The position numbers were made by a program, and so were the translations under genes. Below are positions 53,082 to 63,273 of a stretch of 64,000 nucleotides of DNA, in pieces. The stretch comes from Halalkalibacter urbisdiaboli (GTDB taxonomy: Bacteria; Bacillota; Bacilli; Bacillales; Bacillaceae_D): assembly GCF_002156385.1 (NCBI RefSeq), contig NZ_MVJM01000002.1, positions 62,001 to 126,000 on the forward strand, in the 5' to 3' direction. Every line of letters starts with the position of its first letter. The stretch's first letter is position 1. Under the pieces are notes generated by a model. It was not told the origin of the DNA. It ran no database searches and saw only the letters and a list, made by a program, of their open reading frames with translations.

Positions 53082-56000
53082 TTAATAAGTCTCTACTTTA
53101 GTTGAGACTATCCATTCTTGAAGTGAGTTCAATGTCCGTTTCGCCGGGTCACTATTTCGACCTTTTAACATTGCGTCAAGAGTAGAGAGCTCTGTAACAA
53201 CGGTTAAACGTTGCATCAAGGCTTTCTGACGCTTTTCTTTACCAGTCTTAAAGCCTGGCTTTGGTAAACTAATGACGGCAACTGGCTTTTCAGATTGTAG
53301 CCATTCATCAAAATTCTCTGAAATTAACGTGAACCCATGAGTCTCTAGTGTCTTTGCATAAGAAGCAAATGCCTCTTTATGAGTAGGATCCACTTCAACG
53401 AAAATCGTTCCTGTCTCACGATACAGGGCTGGCTTTTGACCTTGAGACCAAGCAAACGCTTTGTAAAAACCTTCTGCTAAGTCATGACTAATACTAATTA
53501 ACTCACCAGTTGATTTCATTTCTGCTTCTAGTAATGGATCTAATCCCGCAAGTTTTTGATGCGAGAAAACTGGTGCTTTAACAGTATAGAATGATGATTC
53601 TTTTGCAAAACCTGGAACAAGTCCGATCGACTCCATTGATGTACCTAATAACAATTGAACAGTATAATCGATAATCGGTTGATTCGTCACTTTACTGAAG
53701 ATTGGAACTGTCCGTGATGCACGAGGGTTAATTTCAATAACAAAAAGCTCACCTTCATGTAAAACGAATTGAATATTAAAGACGCCACGGAAATCCATTC
53801 CTTTTGCGATACGCTCTGTATACTCAAGGACAAGATCCTTCACCTGTTGACTCAATGAAAACGGCGGGGTAACAGCCATACTATCGCCTGAGTGAACACC
53901 AGCCTTTTCAATGTGTTCAAACAAACCAGCAATAAATACGTTCTCACCATCTGTTAAAGCATCAACCTCAAGCTCTGTTCCCGGATAATACGCATCAATT
54001 AATAATGGGAACGCAACCTCATGCTCTTTATCGTTTAAATATTCAACAAGTTCCTCTTTCGATGAGAAAATCATCATTCCTTGCCCACCAATTACATAAG
54101 ATGGACGAATCAAAATCGGAAAGCCAATTTCTTCGGCCTTTTCAACGGCATTTCCTTCATTCAAAGCTGTCACTCCTGGAATATGAGGGACATTTACGTT
54201 TTGCATAAAATCGTAAAAGCGGCCGCGGTCTTCTAGTTGGTCAATCGTATCTTGATTAGTTCCATACAATGTTACACCGGCTTTTTCTAATCCCTCTACT
54301 AATGAAATAGCCGTTTGACCACCTAATTGAACGATAACCCCTTCGACTTGCTCTAATTCAACAACGTTAAGAACGTCCTCCACTGTTAATGGCTCAAAAT
54401 AAAGACGGTCTGCTGTCGCATAATCGGTACTAACCGTTTCAGGATTATTATTCATGATAATCGCTTCATAGCCTAAACGGTGCAAACTATGAGCACCATG
54501 CACAGAGCAGTAATCAAATTCAATTCCTTGACCGATACGAATAGGGCCTGAACCGACAATTAAAATCTTTTTCTTGCCACTCGTCGGGTCAACATCATTT
54601 TCCCCAGCCCAACTAGAATAATAGTAGGCAGTTGAAGCAGTAAATTCACCTGCACACGTATCAACCATCTTATACGAAGGCAAAATCCCAAATGCTTTAC
54701 GCTTTTTACGAACATCCGCCTCTTTAACGTTCCAAGTTGATGCAAGCCAATTATCCGCAAATCCATATTTCTTTAGTTGATAAAAAGTCTCTTTCGAAAT
54801 CGTCGAAAGCTCTTCTTCTTTCGCTACATTTTCTAAGTTTACTAGTTTTTCGAATGAAGACAGGAAGAAATCATTAATCTTCGTTTCTTCGTGAATGTCT
54901 TGACGATTGTAGCCTCGACGAAGTAATTCAATGATCGCAAAGAAACGACGATCCTCAGCCTTTTTAACAATTTTCCATAGCTCCTCATCCGTCCATGAAA
55001 TGAGAGAAGTAAGGACTAGTCCGTCGGTTTTTAATTCTAAGGAACGGACAGCCTTTTGTAACCCGGCTTCTAGGTTCCGTTCAATCGCCATGACTTCACC
55101 AGTTGCCTTCATTTGTGTTCCAAGCTTCCGATCAGCATGCACGAATTTATCAAAAGGCCAACGAGGGAACTTTACAACAACATAGTCAAGGGCTGGTTCA
55201 AAGCTTGCATACGTGTGACCTGTTACCGGATTTAATAGTTCGTGTAAGTGATAGCCAAGACTTAATTTCGCAGCCATACGAGCAATTGGATAGCCCGTTG
55301 CTTTTGAAGCAAGTGCAGATGAACGACTAACCCGTGGATTTACTTCAATTAAGTAATATTGTTTACTATATGGGTCAAGCGCGAATTGAATATTACAACC
55401 ACCGACAATTCCAAGTGCACGAATAATTTTTACTGAGACAGAACGTAGCATTTGATATTCAACATCGGTTAATGTTTGTGATGGCGCAACAACAATGGAA
55501 TCCCCTGTATGAACACCTACTGGATCAATATTTTCCATATTACAAACGGTAATACATGTGTCATTGCTATCACGCATCACTTCATATTCCACTTCTTTAT
55601 AGCCTGCAATGCTTTTCTCAATTAAACATTGGTTGATTGGACTAAGCTCAAGGCCACCTTTAATAATTGGAAGCAGCTCCTGCTCACTTTCTGCAATTCC
55701 GCCACCTGCTCCACCTAGCGTATAAGCCGGTCGAACAATAATCGGATAGCCAACCTCATTTGCAAACAAAACAGCCTGTTCTATCGAGTTCACGATTTCA
55801 CTTTCTGGCACGGGCTCGTTTAATTCACTCATGAGCGCACGAAACAGCTCACGATCCTCGCCTTTTTTGATTGATTCGATTGGAGTACCAAGAAGTTCAA
55901 CACCTAGCCGTTCTAAAACTCCCTCATCATGTAGAGCAAGAGCTAAATTTAAGCCAGTTTGACCACCAAGCGTCGCAAGGATTCCATCAGGTTTTTCTTT

Positions 56001-56237
56001 CTTGATGACTTTCTCGATGCTTTCAACAGTTAACGGTTCAAAATAAACGACATCTGCACACGCCTCGTCGGTCATAACGGTTGCCGGGTTATTATTCACA
56101 AGAATGACCTTAACCCCTTCTTCCCGAAGCGCTAAACAAGCCTGTGTTCCCGCATAGTCAAATTCGGCCGCTTGCCCGATAACGATTGGTCCTGAACCAA
56201 TAACGAGCACTGTTGAAATTTTTTCATTCTTAGGCAT
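53082..56237 (-). CDS. carB: Carbamoyl-phosphate synthase, large subunit (arginine-type)
   Basis: A 1,051-residue synthetase with two homologous ATP-grasp halves. First half: VLVIGSGPIVIGQAAEFDYA, VRPAYTLGGAGGGIAESEQE, IEVNPRVSRSSALASKATGY; second half: ILIVGSGPIRIGQGIEFDYC, IRPSYVIGGQGMMIFSSKEE, VIEINPRASRTVPIFSKVTN; then a regulatory MGS-like end. Clustering with arg genes marks it as the arginine-specific enzyme, distinct from a pyrimidine-operon copy expected elsewhere. Its start overlaps the carA stop by 8 bp. Confidence 0.97.
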   Translation of the reverse strand: MPKNEKISTVLVIGSGPIVIGQAAEFDYAGTQACLALREEGVKVILVNNNPATVMTDEACADVVYFEPLTVESIEKVIKKEKPDGILATLGGQTGLNLALALHDEGVLERLGVELLGTPIESIKKGEDRELFRALMSELNEPVPESEIVNSIEQAVLFANEVGYPIIVRPAYTLGGAGGGIAESEQELLPIIKGGLELSPINQCLIEKSIAGYKEVEYEVMRDSNDTCITVCNMENIDPVGVHTGDSIVVAPSQTLTDVEYQMLRSVSVKIIRALGIVGGCNIQFALDPYSKQYYLIEVNPRVSRSSALASKATGYPIARMAAKLSLGYHLHELLNPVTGHTYASFEPALDYVVVKFPRWPFDKFVHADRKLGTQMKATGEVMAIERNLEAGLQKAVRSLELKTDGLVLTSLISWTDEELWKIVKKAEDRRFFAIIELLRRGYNRQDIHEETKINDFFLSSFEKLVNLENVAKEEELSTISKETFYQLKKYGFADNWLASTWNVKEADVRKKRKAFGILPSYKMVDTCAGEFTASTAYYYSSWAGENDVDPTSGKKKILIVGSGPIRIGQGIEFDYCSVHGAHSLHRLGYEAIIMNNNPETVSTDYATADRLYFEPLTVEDVLNVVELEQVEGVIVQLGGQTAISLVEGLEKAGVTLYGTNQDTIDQLEDRGRFYDFMQNVNVPHIPGVTALNEGNAVEKAEEIGFPILIRPSYVIGGQGMMIFSSKEELVEYLNDKEHEVAFPLLIDAYYPGTELEVDALTDGENVFIAGLFEHIEKAGVHSGDSMAVTPPFSLSQQVKDLVLEYTERIAKGMDFRGVFNIQFVLHEGELFVIEINPRASRTVPIFSKVTNQPIIDYTVQLLLGTSMESIGLVPGFAKESSFYTVKAPVFSHQKLAGLDPLLEAEMKSTGELISISHDLAEGFYKAFAWSQGQKPALYRETGTIFVEVDPTHKEAFASYAKTLETHGFTLISENFDEWLQSEKPVAVISLPKPGFKTGKEKRQKALMQRLTVVTELSTLDAMLKGRNSDPAKRTLNSLQEWIVSTKVETY

Positions 56238-57306
56238 ATGCTTTTTCTCCTTTATTGCTTAACATTTCGACAAATAGCTTAAACATTTGTTCACTGTCAC
56301 TTGGCCCTGGGTGAGCCTCTGGATGGAATTGAATCGATAATATCGGATACGTCGTATGGTGAAGACCTTCGATTGAACCATCATTAATATTAAAAAAGCG
56401 CGCAGTGAATCCCGTTCCTTCAAGCGAATCTTCTTTCACCACATAACTGTGATTTTGAGACGTCATATAAACACGATTCGTCACGTTATCAATCACAGGC
56501 TGGTTGGCACCACGATGCCCAAAACGAAGCTTCTCGGTATCTGCACCAAATGCTAATGCAAGAAGCTGATGTCCTAAGCAAATTCCTAAAGTCGGATACG
56601 CCGTTGCAAGCTGCTTCACAGTTGGTAAGACCTGCTCAAGCTGCTTAGGATTTCCTGGTCCATTAGAAAGTAATATTCCATTTGGTTCAAGTTTTTCAAT
56701 TTCAGCAAACGATGAATTATGAGGAACTACGGTTACTTTACAGCCCTCATTTACAAGAGAATCGACAATCGATTTCTTATAGCCGAAATCAACAAGAACA
56801 ACGTGGTGATCACCCTTTCCAAACTCTTCTACCTTCTTAACAGATACGGCAGAAACAACTTCCTGCTCTCCAAGTGGTGTCGTTGCATTAAAATCTACCT
56901 GTTCTGGATTCTTTGTTAATATGGCACGCATATCTCCATGCTCTCGGATTCGTTTTACGATCGCTCTCGTATCAACTCCACTCAGTAATGGCAGGTCATT
57001 TGATTCACAGCAAGCCGCTAATGGAGAATGCGATTCATAATGATACCCTTCACCACTTAATTCACTGACGATAAGAGCTGATGCTTGTGGCTTGATACTC
57101 TCAAAATCACCTTCATTTATTCCATAGTTACCGATTAACGGATACGTAAAAACAACCATTTGTCCTTTAAATGATGGGTCACTTAACACCTCTTGATACC
57201 CTGTCATTCCTGTAAAAAAGACAATTTCCCCGTGAACCTCTTTACTATCTCCGCTTAACGTTCCTTCGAAGATCTCCCCTGTTTCTAGTACGACGTAGCC
57301 TTTCAT
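56230..57306 (-). CDS. carA: Carbamoyl-phosphate synthase, small (glutaminase) subunit
   Basis: A 358-residue glutamine amidotransferase that feeds ammonia to CarB. N-terminal domain GYVVLETGEIFEGTLSGDSK, VSELSGEGYHYES; class I glutaminase triad: Cys in LGICLGHQLLALAFGA, His-x-Glu in ILSIQFHPEAHPGPSDSE, with LLSNGPGNP as oxyanion strand. Two consecutive ATGs follow SD GGAGGG; the second (57306) has the better 6-nt spacing. Separated from argD by 138 bp containing two hairpins. Confidence 0.96.
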   Translation of the reverse strand: MKGYVVLETGEIFEGTLSGDSKEVHGEIVFFTGMTGYQEVLSDPSFKGQMVVFTYPLIGNYGINEGDFESIKPQASALIVSELSGEGYHYESHSPLAACCESNDLPLLSGVDTRAIVKRIREHGDMRAILTKNPEQVDFNATTPLGEQEVVSAVSVKKVEEFGKGDHHVVLVDFGYKKSIVDSLVNEGCKVTVVPHNSSFAEIEKLEPNGILLSNGPGNPKQLEQVLPTVKQLATAYPTLGICLGHQLLALAFGADTEKLRFGHRGANQPVIDNVTNRVYMTSQNHSYVVKEDSLEGTGFTARFFNINDGSIEGLHHTTYPILSIQFHPEAHPGPSDSEQMFKLFVEMLSNKGEKAYA

Positions 57307-57356
57307 CATATACCCTCCATCCAATGGCGAATCTTTATTCTATCTAAAGCATTTTT

Positions 57357-57399
57357 ATGCATTCAATGCATTTTTGAAACTCGTCTTTCAACGAGTTTC
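57357..57399. other. Two adjacent inverted repeats between argD and carA
   Basis: ATGCATTCAATGCAT (57357-57371, 6-bp arms) and GAAACTCGT-ctttca-ACGAGTTTC (57376-57399, perfect 9-bp stem). The T-rich stretch lies on the plus-strand side only, so it is not a normal terminator for the arg operon; it may be an mRNA-processing or regulatory element setting the carAB level. Confidence 0.5.
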
Positions 57400-57444
57400 T
57401 TTCTTCTTTTATCGTAATAAATTGGTAAAGGTTTAACCTTCTTT

Positions 57445-58614
57445 TTATTGTATTTGTGCCCCATTTATTACTAGCTTTTCAGCCATTACTTCTTTAATGA
57501 TATCCACTGCTTGTTGAAGCTGTTCCTTAGTTGCAATAAGAGGTGGAAGGATACGAATAACTTTTGGACCAGCCTGTAAAATAAGCAACCCTTTTTCGCG
57601 ACAAGCTTGAATCAGTGAAGCGACTTCTTCCTTGCATTCAATTCCGACCATTAATCCGAGTCCTCTAACTTCCTCAATAAGGTCGCAATCCTTGAGTGCT
57701 TCCTCTAGCTGGGTGAGGAATAGTTGCCCCTTCACTTTTACATCTTGCAAAAATGAATCTTGAAAAACCTCGTCAAGAACTGCTTTTGCTGCAGCCATCG
57801 CAAGTGGGTTCCCGCCGAATGTTGATCCATGACTTCCTGCTTCAAAGGAAGACTTCAAATGTGCCTTTCCAATAACGGCACCAACAGGGAATCCATTACC
57901 TAACCCTTTTGCTAACGTAATAATGTCTGGTGATAATTGATATTGCTCATGGGCAAAACGTGTACCAGTGCGTCCAATTCCTGTTTGAATTTCGTCAATT
58001 ATTAATAAACAATTCATTTCCTTACAAAGAGCTGCTAATGCATCTGCATACTCTTGATTCATTAAACGAACGCCACCCTCGCCTTGGACGACCTCTACAA
58101 AGACAGCTGCAGTTTCTTCTGTTACAGCTTCTTTTAACGCTGCACTATCATTTAAAGGTACATAAGTGAATTCTGAGAGTAGTGGACCGAAGCCTTGATG
58201 AATTTTATCCTGGCCTGTTGCTGACATACTGCCAAGTGTCCGACCGTGAAACGAATTTGTTAAGCTTACCATTTTATGTTTTCCCGTTGCTTTACGAGCA
58301 AGCTTAATCGCAGCCTCATTCGCCTCAGCTCCACTGTTACAGAAGAACACATAATCTCCTACACTTTGCTCGGTAAGCAGCTGTGCAACCTGCTCTTGAC
58401 CCTCTAAATGGAAAAGGTTTGAAGCGTGCCAAAGTGTATCTACCTGAGCTTTCAGTGCTTCATTTACTTTTGGATGGCAATGCCCTAAATTACAAACTGC
58501 AATTCCTGAGACGAAATCTAGGTATTGCTTGCCATGTTCATCTATCAAAAGGGCGCCTTCCCCCTTTAATGCTTTTACATCCCACTTGGCATACGTTGGA
58601 AATAATGCACTCAT
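57445..58614 (-). CDS. argD: Acetylornithine aminotransferase
   Basis: A 389-residue class III PLP-dependent transaminase converting N-acetylglutamate semialdehyde to N-acetylornithine. [75 protein letters not shown] (Asp for the pyridine N), [20 protein letters not shown] (Schiff-base Lys) and [20 protein letters not shown] are all present. The ATG at 58614 follows SD AAAGGAG; the frame runs upstream into argB. Confidence 0.96.
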   Translation of the reverse strand: MSALFPTYAKWDVKALKGEGALLIDEHGKQYLDFVSGIAVCNLGHCHPKVNEALKAQVDTLWHASNLFHLEGQEQVAQLLTEQSVGDYVFFCNSGAEANEAAIKLARKATGKHKMVSLTNSFHGRTLGSMSATGQDKIHQGFGPLLSEFTYVPLNDSAALKEAVTEETAAVFVEVVQGEGGVRLMNQEYADALAALCKEMNCLLIIDEIQTGIGRTGTRFAHEQYQLSPDIITLAKGLGNGFPVGAVIGKAHLKSSFEAGSHGSTFGGNPLAMAAAKAVLDEVFQDSFLQDVKVKGQLFLTQLEEALKDCDLIEEVRGLGLMVGIECKEEVASLIQACREKGLLILQAGPKVIRILPPLIATKEQLQQAVDIIKEVMAEKLVINGAQIQ

Positions 58615-58630
58615 CCTATTCACTCCTTTC

Positions 58631-59413
58631 TTATACCTTTGTTGCAACTGGTGCTTTCATGATTTTCGTGCCAACTAATTGACCATTTTCAGATAAAGAG
58701 CTTCCTTTTCCGTTCATAATTAATACAGATTGAAGCGTACCTGACAAGCTTTTAATAGCTCCCTTAACCTTTGGAATCATGCCACCATAAATTGTTCCGT
58801 CTTCAATATAGTTTTCAATCTCTACCGTTGTTACTTCATCGAGTCGAACGCCATCCTTTAAGATTCCATCAACGTCTGTGACAAAGACTAATTCTTGAGC
58901 CCCAAGTGCAAACGCAATCCAAGCAGCAGCACTATCCGCGTTAACATTAAAATGCGTTCCTTCGTTATTCACACCAACTGGAGCAATAACCGGAATATAG
59001 GTCTGAGAAATTAGTGAATGTAATAATGCCTCATTAATCTTCACAGGTTCACCAACAAAGCCTAGCTTTGCTTCATCAACGGCTTTTACCTCGATTAACT
59101 TCCCATCACAGCCAGATAAACCAATCGCCTGACCGCCTACCTTTTGTATACTTGTGACAAGCTGCTTATTTACTTTCCCACAAAGGACCATCTCGACTGT
59201 ATTTAAGACATCTGTTGTCGTTTTACGTAAGCCATCAACAAAAACAGACTTAATGTTTAGTTGTTGTAATAACTGATTAATGTCAGGACCGCCACCATGG
59301 ACAAGAATTGGGTGCTTGCCAGATTTCTTTAGATCAACAATGCTTTGAAAAAAAGAATCAGAAAGCTCTGCTATTGTACTTCCGCCACACTTTATGACTA
59401 CAATTTCACTCAT
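58631..59413 (-). CDS. argB: N-acetylglutamate kinase
   Basis: A 260-residue amino acid kinase phosphorylating N-acetylglutamate. [18 protein letters not shown] (phosphate-binding Gly-rich start), [59 protein letters not shown] and [12 protein letters not shown] are standard. Length matches the short, usually arginine-insensitive type. Lies between argJ and argD with small gaps. Confidence 0.96.
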   Translation of the reverse strand: MSEIVVIKCGGSTIAELSDSFFQSIVDLKKSGKHPILVHGGGPDINQLLQQLNIKSVFVDGLRKTTTDVLNTVEMVLCGKVNKQLVTSIQKVGGQAIGLSGCDGKLIEVKAVDEAKLGFVGEPVKINEALLHSLISQTYIPVIAPVGVNNEGTHFNVNADSAAAWIAFALGAQELVFVTDVDGILKDGVRLDEVTTVEIENYIEDGTIYGGMIPKVKGAIKSLSGTLQSVLIMNGKGSSLSENGQLVGTKIMKAPVATKV

Positions 59414-59442
59414 TTTGTTCCCCTCTCTCCATTCTCTTTAGA

Positions 59443-60675
59443 TCACGTACGGTATCCTGCATTAATCCGAACATAGTCGTACGTCAAGTCACATCCCCAT
59501 GCTTTACCGAAGCCTTCTCCAACGTGAAGGTCTACTGAAATAAGAACATGCTCTTCTTTCATATAATTCGTCGCTTCCTCCTCAGAAAAAGGAAGAGGAC
59601 GGCTATTTTCTAATGTTTGAACTGGACCAATCGCAATATCAATTGTATCTGGGTTAATGTCACAGCCACTATAACCAATGGCACAAATGATTCGTCCCCA
59701 ATTCGCATCTGTACCAAATACGGCTGATTTGACAAGGTCTGAGCCAACAATTTTTTTCGCAATCATACCTGCCTGCTCGTCGTTTTTTGCTCCATTTACT
59801 TGTACTTCAATTAATTTCGTTGCACCTTCTCCGTCACGCGCTATTTGTTTTGCTAAAGACTCACATGTTAGCGTTAAAGCTTCATAAAAACGTGACCAAT
59901 CTGGATGCTTAGGGGTTAATGACTCATGCTCTGCTAATCCAGAGGCCATCACAACAACCATATCATTCGTAGAAGTATCCCCATCAACGGTGATACGGTT
60001 AAATGTTTTATTCGTAATTGACGAAAGGGCTTCTTGTAATACGTTTGGTTCAATGACCGCATCAGTCGTCACAAATGAAAGCATCGTTCCCATATTCGGA
60101 TGAATCATTCCCGATCCTTTAGCTACCCCTGCAACCGAGACACTCTTACCATTTATCTCAACAGTATGACATACACGCTTTTGTGTTGTATCTGTTGTCA
60201 AAATTGCTTCATTGAACGCCGTAGCGCCTTCAATCGTTTTTTCGGGCTTGAGCATATCAATACCAGCACGGATTTTATCCATCTGAAGAAATTCACCAAT
60301 GACCCCAGTAGACGTTACAGCCACATAATGATCCGGAACATTAAAATGCTTCGCACTTAAATGTCTCATTTCATATGCATCTGCCATTCCTTGTTCTCCA
60401 GTACATGCATTGGCATTCCCACTATTAACAACAACCGCTTGAACCTTACCTTCTTTCTGAATGCTTTCCTGTGTTACCTTTAATGGAGCTGCTTGTATTT
60501 GATTTCTAGTATAAACAGCAGCTGCACTTGCCGGTACGTCACAAATAATGGCTCCAAGGTCTAATCGTTTTCGTTTTACACCTGTATATACACCTATGGC
60601 AGAAAACCCTTTTGGTGTCGTAATGCTGCCATCCTCAATTTCTACTACTTGGTTTTCTTCACTTACTATCTTCAC
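59443..60675 (-). CDS. argJ: Bifunctional glutamate N-acetyltransferase / ornithine acetyltransferase
   Basis: A 410-residue ArgJ of the self-cleaving Ntn-like fold. The autoproteolysis site and new N-terminal Thr are in AKGSGMIHPNMGTMLSF (cleavage before the Thr of GTML, about residue 197). VVVNSGNANACTGEQG in the alpha part and FGTDANWGRIICAIGYSG plus the C-terminal VRINAGYRT in the beta part confirm the family. No argA gene is present in the cluster, consistent with the cyclic acetyl-transfer route. Confidence 0.96.
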   Translation of the reverse strand: MKIVSEENQVVEIEDGSITTPKGFSAIGVYTGVKRKRLDLGAIICDVPASAAAVYTRNQIQAAPLKVTQESIQKEGKVQAVVVNSGNANACTGEQGMADAYEMRHLSAKHFNVPDHYVAVTSTGVIGEFLQMDKIRAGIDMLKPEKTIEGATAFNEAILTTDTTQKRVCHTVEINGKSVSVAGVAKGSGMIHPNMGTMLSFVTTDAVIEPNVLQEALSSITNKTFNRITVDGDTSTNDMVVVMASGLAEHESLTPKHPDWSRFYEALTLTCESLAKQIARDGEGATKLIEVQVNGAKNDEQAGMIAKKIVGSDLVKSAVFGTDANWGRIICAIGYSGCDINPDTIDIAIGPVQTLENSRPLPFSEEEATNYMKEEHVLISVDLHVGEGFGKAWGCDLTYDYVRINAGYRT

Positions 60676-60691
60676 TAAAAGACACCTCTCT

Positions 60692-61729
60692 CTATGGATA
60701 CACAGGTGAAAAAGTTAGCCCTGCCTCTTCATTCAATCCATTCATAATGTTTAAATTTTGAATCGCTTGCCCTGCTGCCCCTTTTACAACATTATCAATG
60801 ACTGATACAACCGTAATCCGACCTGTACGCTCATCATAGGTCACACCAATGTCACAGTAGTTACTTCCGAACACTTCTTTTGTTGCTGGATATGCGCCTT
60901 CTGGTCGAATCCGCACAAACGTTTCATTCTGATAACTTTCCTTATATAAAGAACGAAGCTTTTCCTCTGTTAGTGGTTGTTTGGCTTTCGCATAAATCGT
61001 TGCCATTATCCCTCGTACCATTGGCACAAGATGGGGCTGGAACGTAATTGTCTCTATTGATGAATCCCATGATTGAAGCATTTGTTCAATTTCAGGAATA
61101 TGTTTGTGTTTATTAATTTGATAGATTTTGAAATTCTCATTCATTTCACTAAAATGAGTAATCGGTGTTGCACTTCTTCCAGCACCCGATGTTCCTGATT
61201 TCGCATCAACGATGATGGAGTCGACCTCAATAAGTTGTTCTCTTACGAGTGGTGCTAACCCTAGTAACGTCGCCGTTGGATAACAGCCAGGATTTGAAAT
61301 AATTTTAGCATTCTTGATTTCCGCCCGATTCCATTCACTTAATCCATATACAGCTTGATTAATAATCGATTGACTAGCTGCTGGTCGTTGATACCAGTTT
61401 TCATATACATCGCGATTTCCAAGTCGTAAATCTCCGGATAAATCAATAACTTGACAACCTGCTTTAGCAATGGTCTCTGACCACTCTGCTGATACCCCTG
61501 GTGGTGTAGCTAAAAAGACTGCATCAACCTGCTCACCTATTTTTGATGCATTAATCTCCTCAAGGCGCTGCTCATAAATGTTTGTTAAATGTGGATAAGA
61601 CTCATGAATATGCACACCTTGTTTTGAAGATGAATAAAGAATAACTTCATTCACCTCTGGATGTCCGTTTAGTAAGCGTAATAGCTCAGCTCCGCCGTAT
61701 CCAGTTGCCCCAACAATACCAATCTTCAT
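60692..61729 (-). CDS. argC: N-acetyl-gamma-glutamyl-phosphate reductase
   Basis: A 345-residue NADP-dependent reductase, first gene of the cluster. IGIVGATGYGGAELLRLLNG (dinucleotide-binding), VFLATPPGVSAEWSETIAKA, the catalytic Cys in ISNPGCYPTATLLGLAPL, IVDAKSGTSGAGRSA and the substrate loop FQPHLVPMVRGIMATIYAKA. Controlled by the ARG-box promoter immediately upstream. Confidence 0.97.
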   Translation of the reverse strand: MKIGIVGATGYGGAELLRLLNGHPEVNEVILYSSSKQGVHIHESYPHLTNIYEQRLEEINASKIGEQVDAVFLATPPGVSAEWSETIAKAGCQVIDLSGDLRLGNRDVYENWYQRPAASQSIINQAVYGLSEWNRAEIKNAKIISNPGCYPTATLLGLAPLVREQLIEVDSIIVDAKSGTSGAGRSATPITHFSEMNENFKIYQINKHKHIPEIEQMLQSWDSSIETITFQPHLVPMVRGIMATIYAKAKQPLTEEKLRSLYKESYQNETFVRIRPEGAYPATKEVFGSNYCDIGVTYDERTGRITVVSVIDNVVKGAAGQAIQNLNIMNGLNEEAGLTFSPVYP

Positions 61730-61777
61730 TACAATTCCTCTCCATTTCTTGCTCGCTCTAAATTGATCTTGGTTTTC

Positions 61778-61806
61778 ATTATAAAGATGAATAAAAATAA
61801 ATTCAA
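61778..61806 (-). promoter_or_regulatory. argC promoter with ARG box (ArgR/AhrC operator)
   Basis: Minus strand: -35 TTGAAT (61801-61806), 17-bp spacer, -10 TATAAT (61778-61783). The spacer and -35 hold TGAATTTATTTTTATTCA (61788-61805), an 18-bp imperfect palindrome with the TGAAT/ATTCA ends of ARG boxes. Arginine-bound ArgR/AhrC would repress the whole arg-car cluster here. The rest of the 516-bp gap to the next gene is AT-rich; a short open stretch near 61846-61983 has no start signal. Confidence 0.8.
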
Positions 61807-62168
61807 CTGTATTTTTATTTTATTTTTCTTATTTATATTATTTCTGAAATAAACCTTCCAGAAACGAGCTTTATCGACTGTTTCGAAAGCATTTACGATT
61901 ATGTAGCCTATTTATTCAAACAAGGACATTCACCCATTTATGCATCTCCCTGTTATCATAAGCGAAGCATTTGTCCGAAGTGAAAAAAAACTTTTTGCAA
62001 TAGCACAATGTTATATAGGCCACTAACTCATGACTAAAATAGGGTGAGAATATATTATTTGAATACACATTCATAAAAATGTATATGTATAGCTTTAACA
62101 ATTTCAGAAGCCGATGATGCTTCTAAAAATAAATGGATAAGGTTCGTAAACAATAGCATAAAAATAAA

Positions 62169-62209
62169 AGGTTGTTCCAAAGGTCAATTTTTCCCTGTTG
62201 GAACAACCT
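62169..62209. terminator. Terminator of the four-helix membrane protein gene
   Basis: AGGTTGTTCCAA (62169-62180) pairs with TTGGAACAACCT (62198-62209). The arms are the same as in the hairpin at 4876-4911, 57 kb away. Confidence 0.7.
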
Positions 62210-62245
62210 ACTATAAACTTCTGCATTCATATCTACCTGCTACTA

Positions 62246-62680
62246 TTAAGCTTCAAATGAATGATTGTGATTGTCCTCTTCGTACATTAAAAAGTGGTCG
62301 GCAACCGCGTAGATAAAACCTACAATCCCATATAGGATCATCGCCATTCCTACATTTAAATTGTATCCTTCAATAAACCAGTCCACATACATTGCATCGA
62401 AAATAAGTGTCCCCCCCCATGCAGCAAGTGTCGTAAACATGACTAGCTTAACAGCTAATATATTTAAAAACTTTTGGATGAAGAGAGTGAGAGGAAAGAA
62501 GGTAAGAAAAAACAGAAAAAAACCGAATAGTGCACCTAATCCGACAAGGAACAGACCAAAGTCAAGATGTTCACTTGTTGTGATTTTACTTCCTTCAATG
62601 ATTTCTAGTAGCCAAAGTGCTAGACCAAATAGAATCGTGAAAAGAATACAAAGCCATACGTAACGTTTAGCATAATCCAT
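62246..62680 (-). CDS. Four-helix membrane protein, unknown function
   Basis: A 144-residue protein with four predicted helices: YVWLCILFTILFGLALWLLE, FGLFLVGLGALFGFFLFFLT, LAVKLVMFTTLAAWGGTLIF, VGMAMILYGIVGFIYAVADH, and an acidic/His-rich tail EEDNHNHSFEA. SD AAAGGAGGAG precedes the ATG at 62680; the longer frame to 62710 has no signal. I do not recognise the family with certainty. Confidence 0.75.
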   Translation of the reverse strand: MDYAKRYVWLCILFTILFGLALWLLEIIEGSKITTSEHLDFGLFLVGLGALFGFFLFFLTFFPLTLFIQKFLNILAVKLVMFTTLAAWGGTLIFDAMYVDWFIEGYNLNVGMAMILYGIVGFIYAVADHFLMYEEDNHNHSFEA

Positions 62681-62813
62681 TTCGTTCTCCTCCTTTGTTA
62701 CTAAAACCATTATAGAATTCCTAATTACTTCTCACTTTACACTTCGATAGACTAGAAATAAAACCTCCTACAATTTCATAAGAGTGAGGTGGGCCACCTT
62801 TGGAATTACCCTT

Positions 62814-63225
62814 CTATTTTTTTTGCGCCTTCTCTTGTATCGCTATTAAAGTATAGTAATGTTTAACTGACAATATGTCCTTCATTCGTCTTTTCATTGC
62901 ATGATTAGTCATTCGATACCCAAGCTCACCAATTAAAATTAACTCGTTTTCCACAGTCAAACATCGTCTCTTTTCGAATTATCAATGCTTCACACCCTAC
63001 TATGTTCATTATTGCCAAACTAAAATACAGTTCATACATTAGGATGTTATGTCTCTATATCCACAGTGGAGGGCAGGACGTATAATCTTCTTCAAATGGC
63101 TTTATTACAGTTTATACATGTTCGTTTTCCAACCTTATAGTGCCGTTTTATCATTTCATTTTTTCGCTGTAACTCAGTCATAATCGTTTCTTGGTTATCG
63201 AGTATTTTTGCAAAAATTATGGATT
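62814..63225 (-). pseudogene. Probable remnant of a small zinc-ribbon gene
   Basis: In the 590-bp gap, three minus-strand stretches look coding but are in different frames. The first (63092 to about 63220) reads IFAKILDNQETIMTELQRKN ... RTCINCNKAI then stop; a one-base shift continues FEEDYTSCP, so Cys-x2-Cys and Cys-Pro could form a zinc ribbon. The last (62814 to about 62965) reads NELILIGELGYRMTNHAMKR ... LIAIQEKAQKK. No intact gene can be built and no SD is clear. It may be one decayed gene or two short ones; weak evidence. Confidence 0.3.
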
Positions 63226-63241
63226 TGGGAGAACGAAAACA

Positions 63242-63267
63242 AAGAGCACAACATTAGCTGTGCTCTT
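63242..63267 (-). terminator. Terminator of the redoxin lipoprotein gene
   Basis: AAGAGCACA (63242-63250) pairs with TGTGCTCTT (63259-63267), followed on the minus strand by TTTGTTTT. It lies a few bases past the redoxin stop codon, which supports a gene that still ends there. Confidence 0.85.
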
Positions 63268-63273
63268 CATCGA

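Noticed and set aside
61846-61983. Plus-strand open stretch reading SEINLPETSFIDCFESIYD to HKRSICPK upstream of argC
   Set aside because: Protein-like composition but no start codon or SD, in an AT-rich region next to the ARG box; could be chance or an old remnant.
61916-62101. 61-codon minus-strand frame upstream of argC
   Set aside because: No SD, biased AT-rich composition and overlap with the plus-strand open stretch; no support as a gene.
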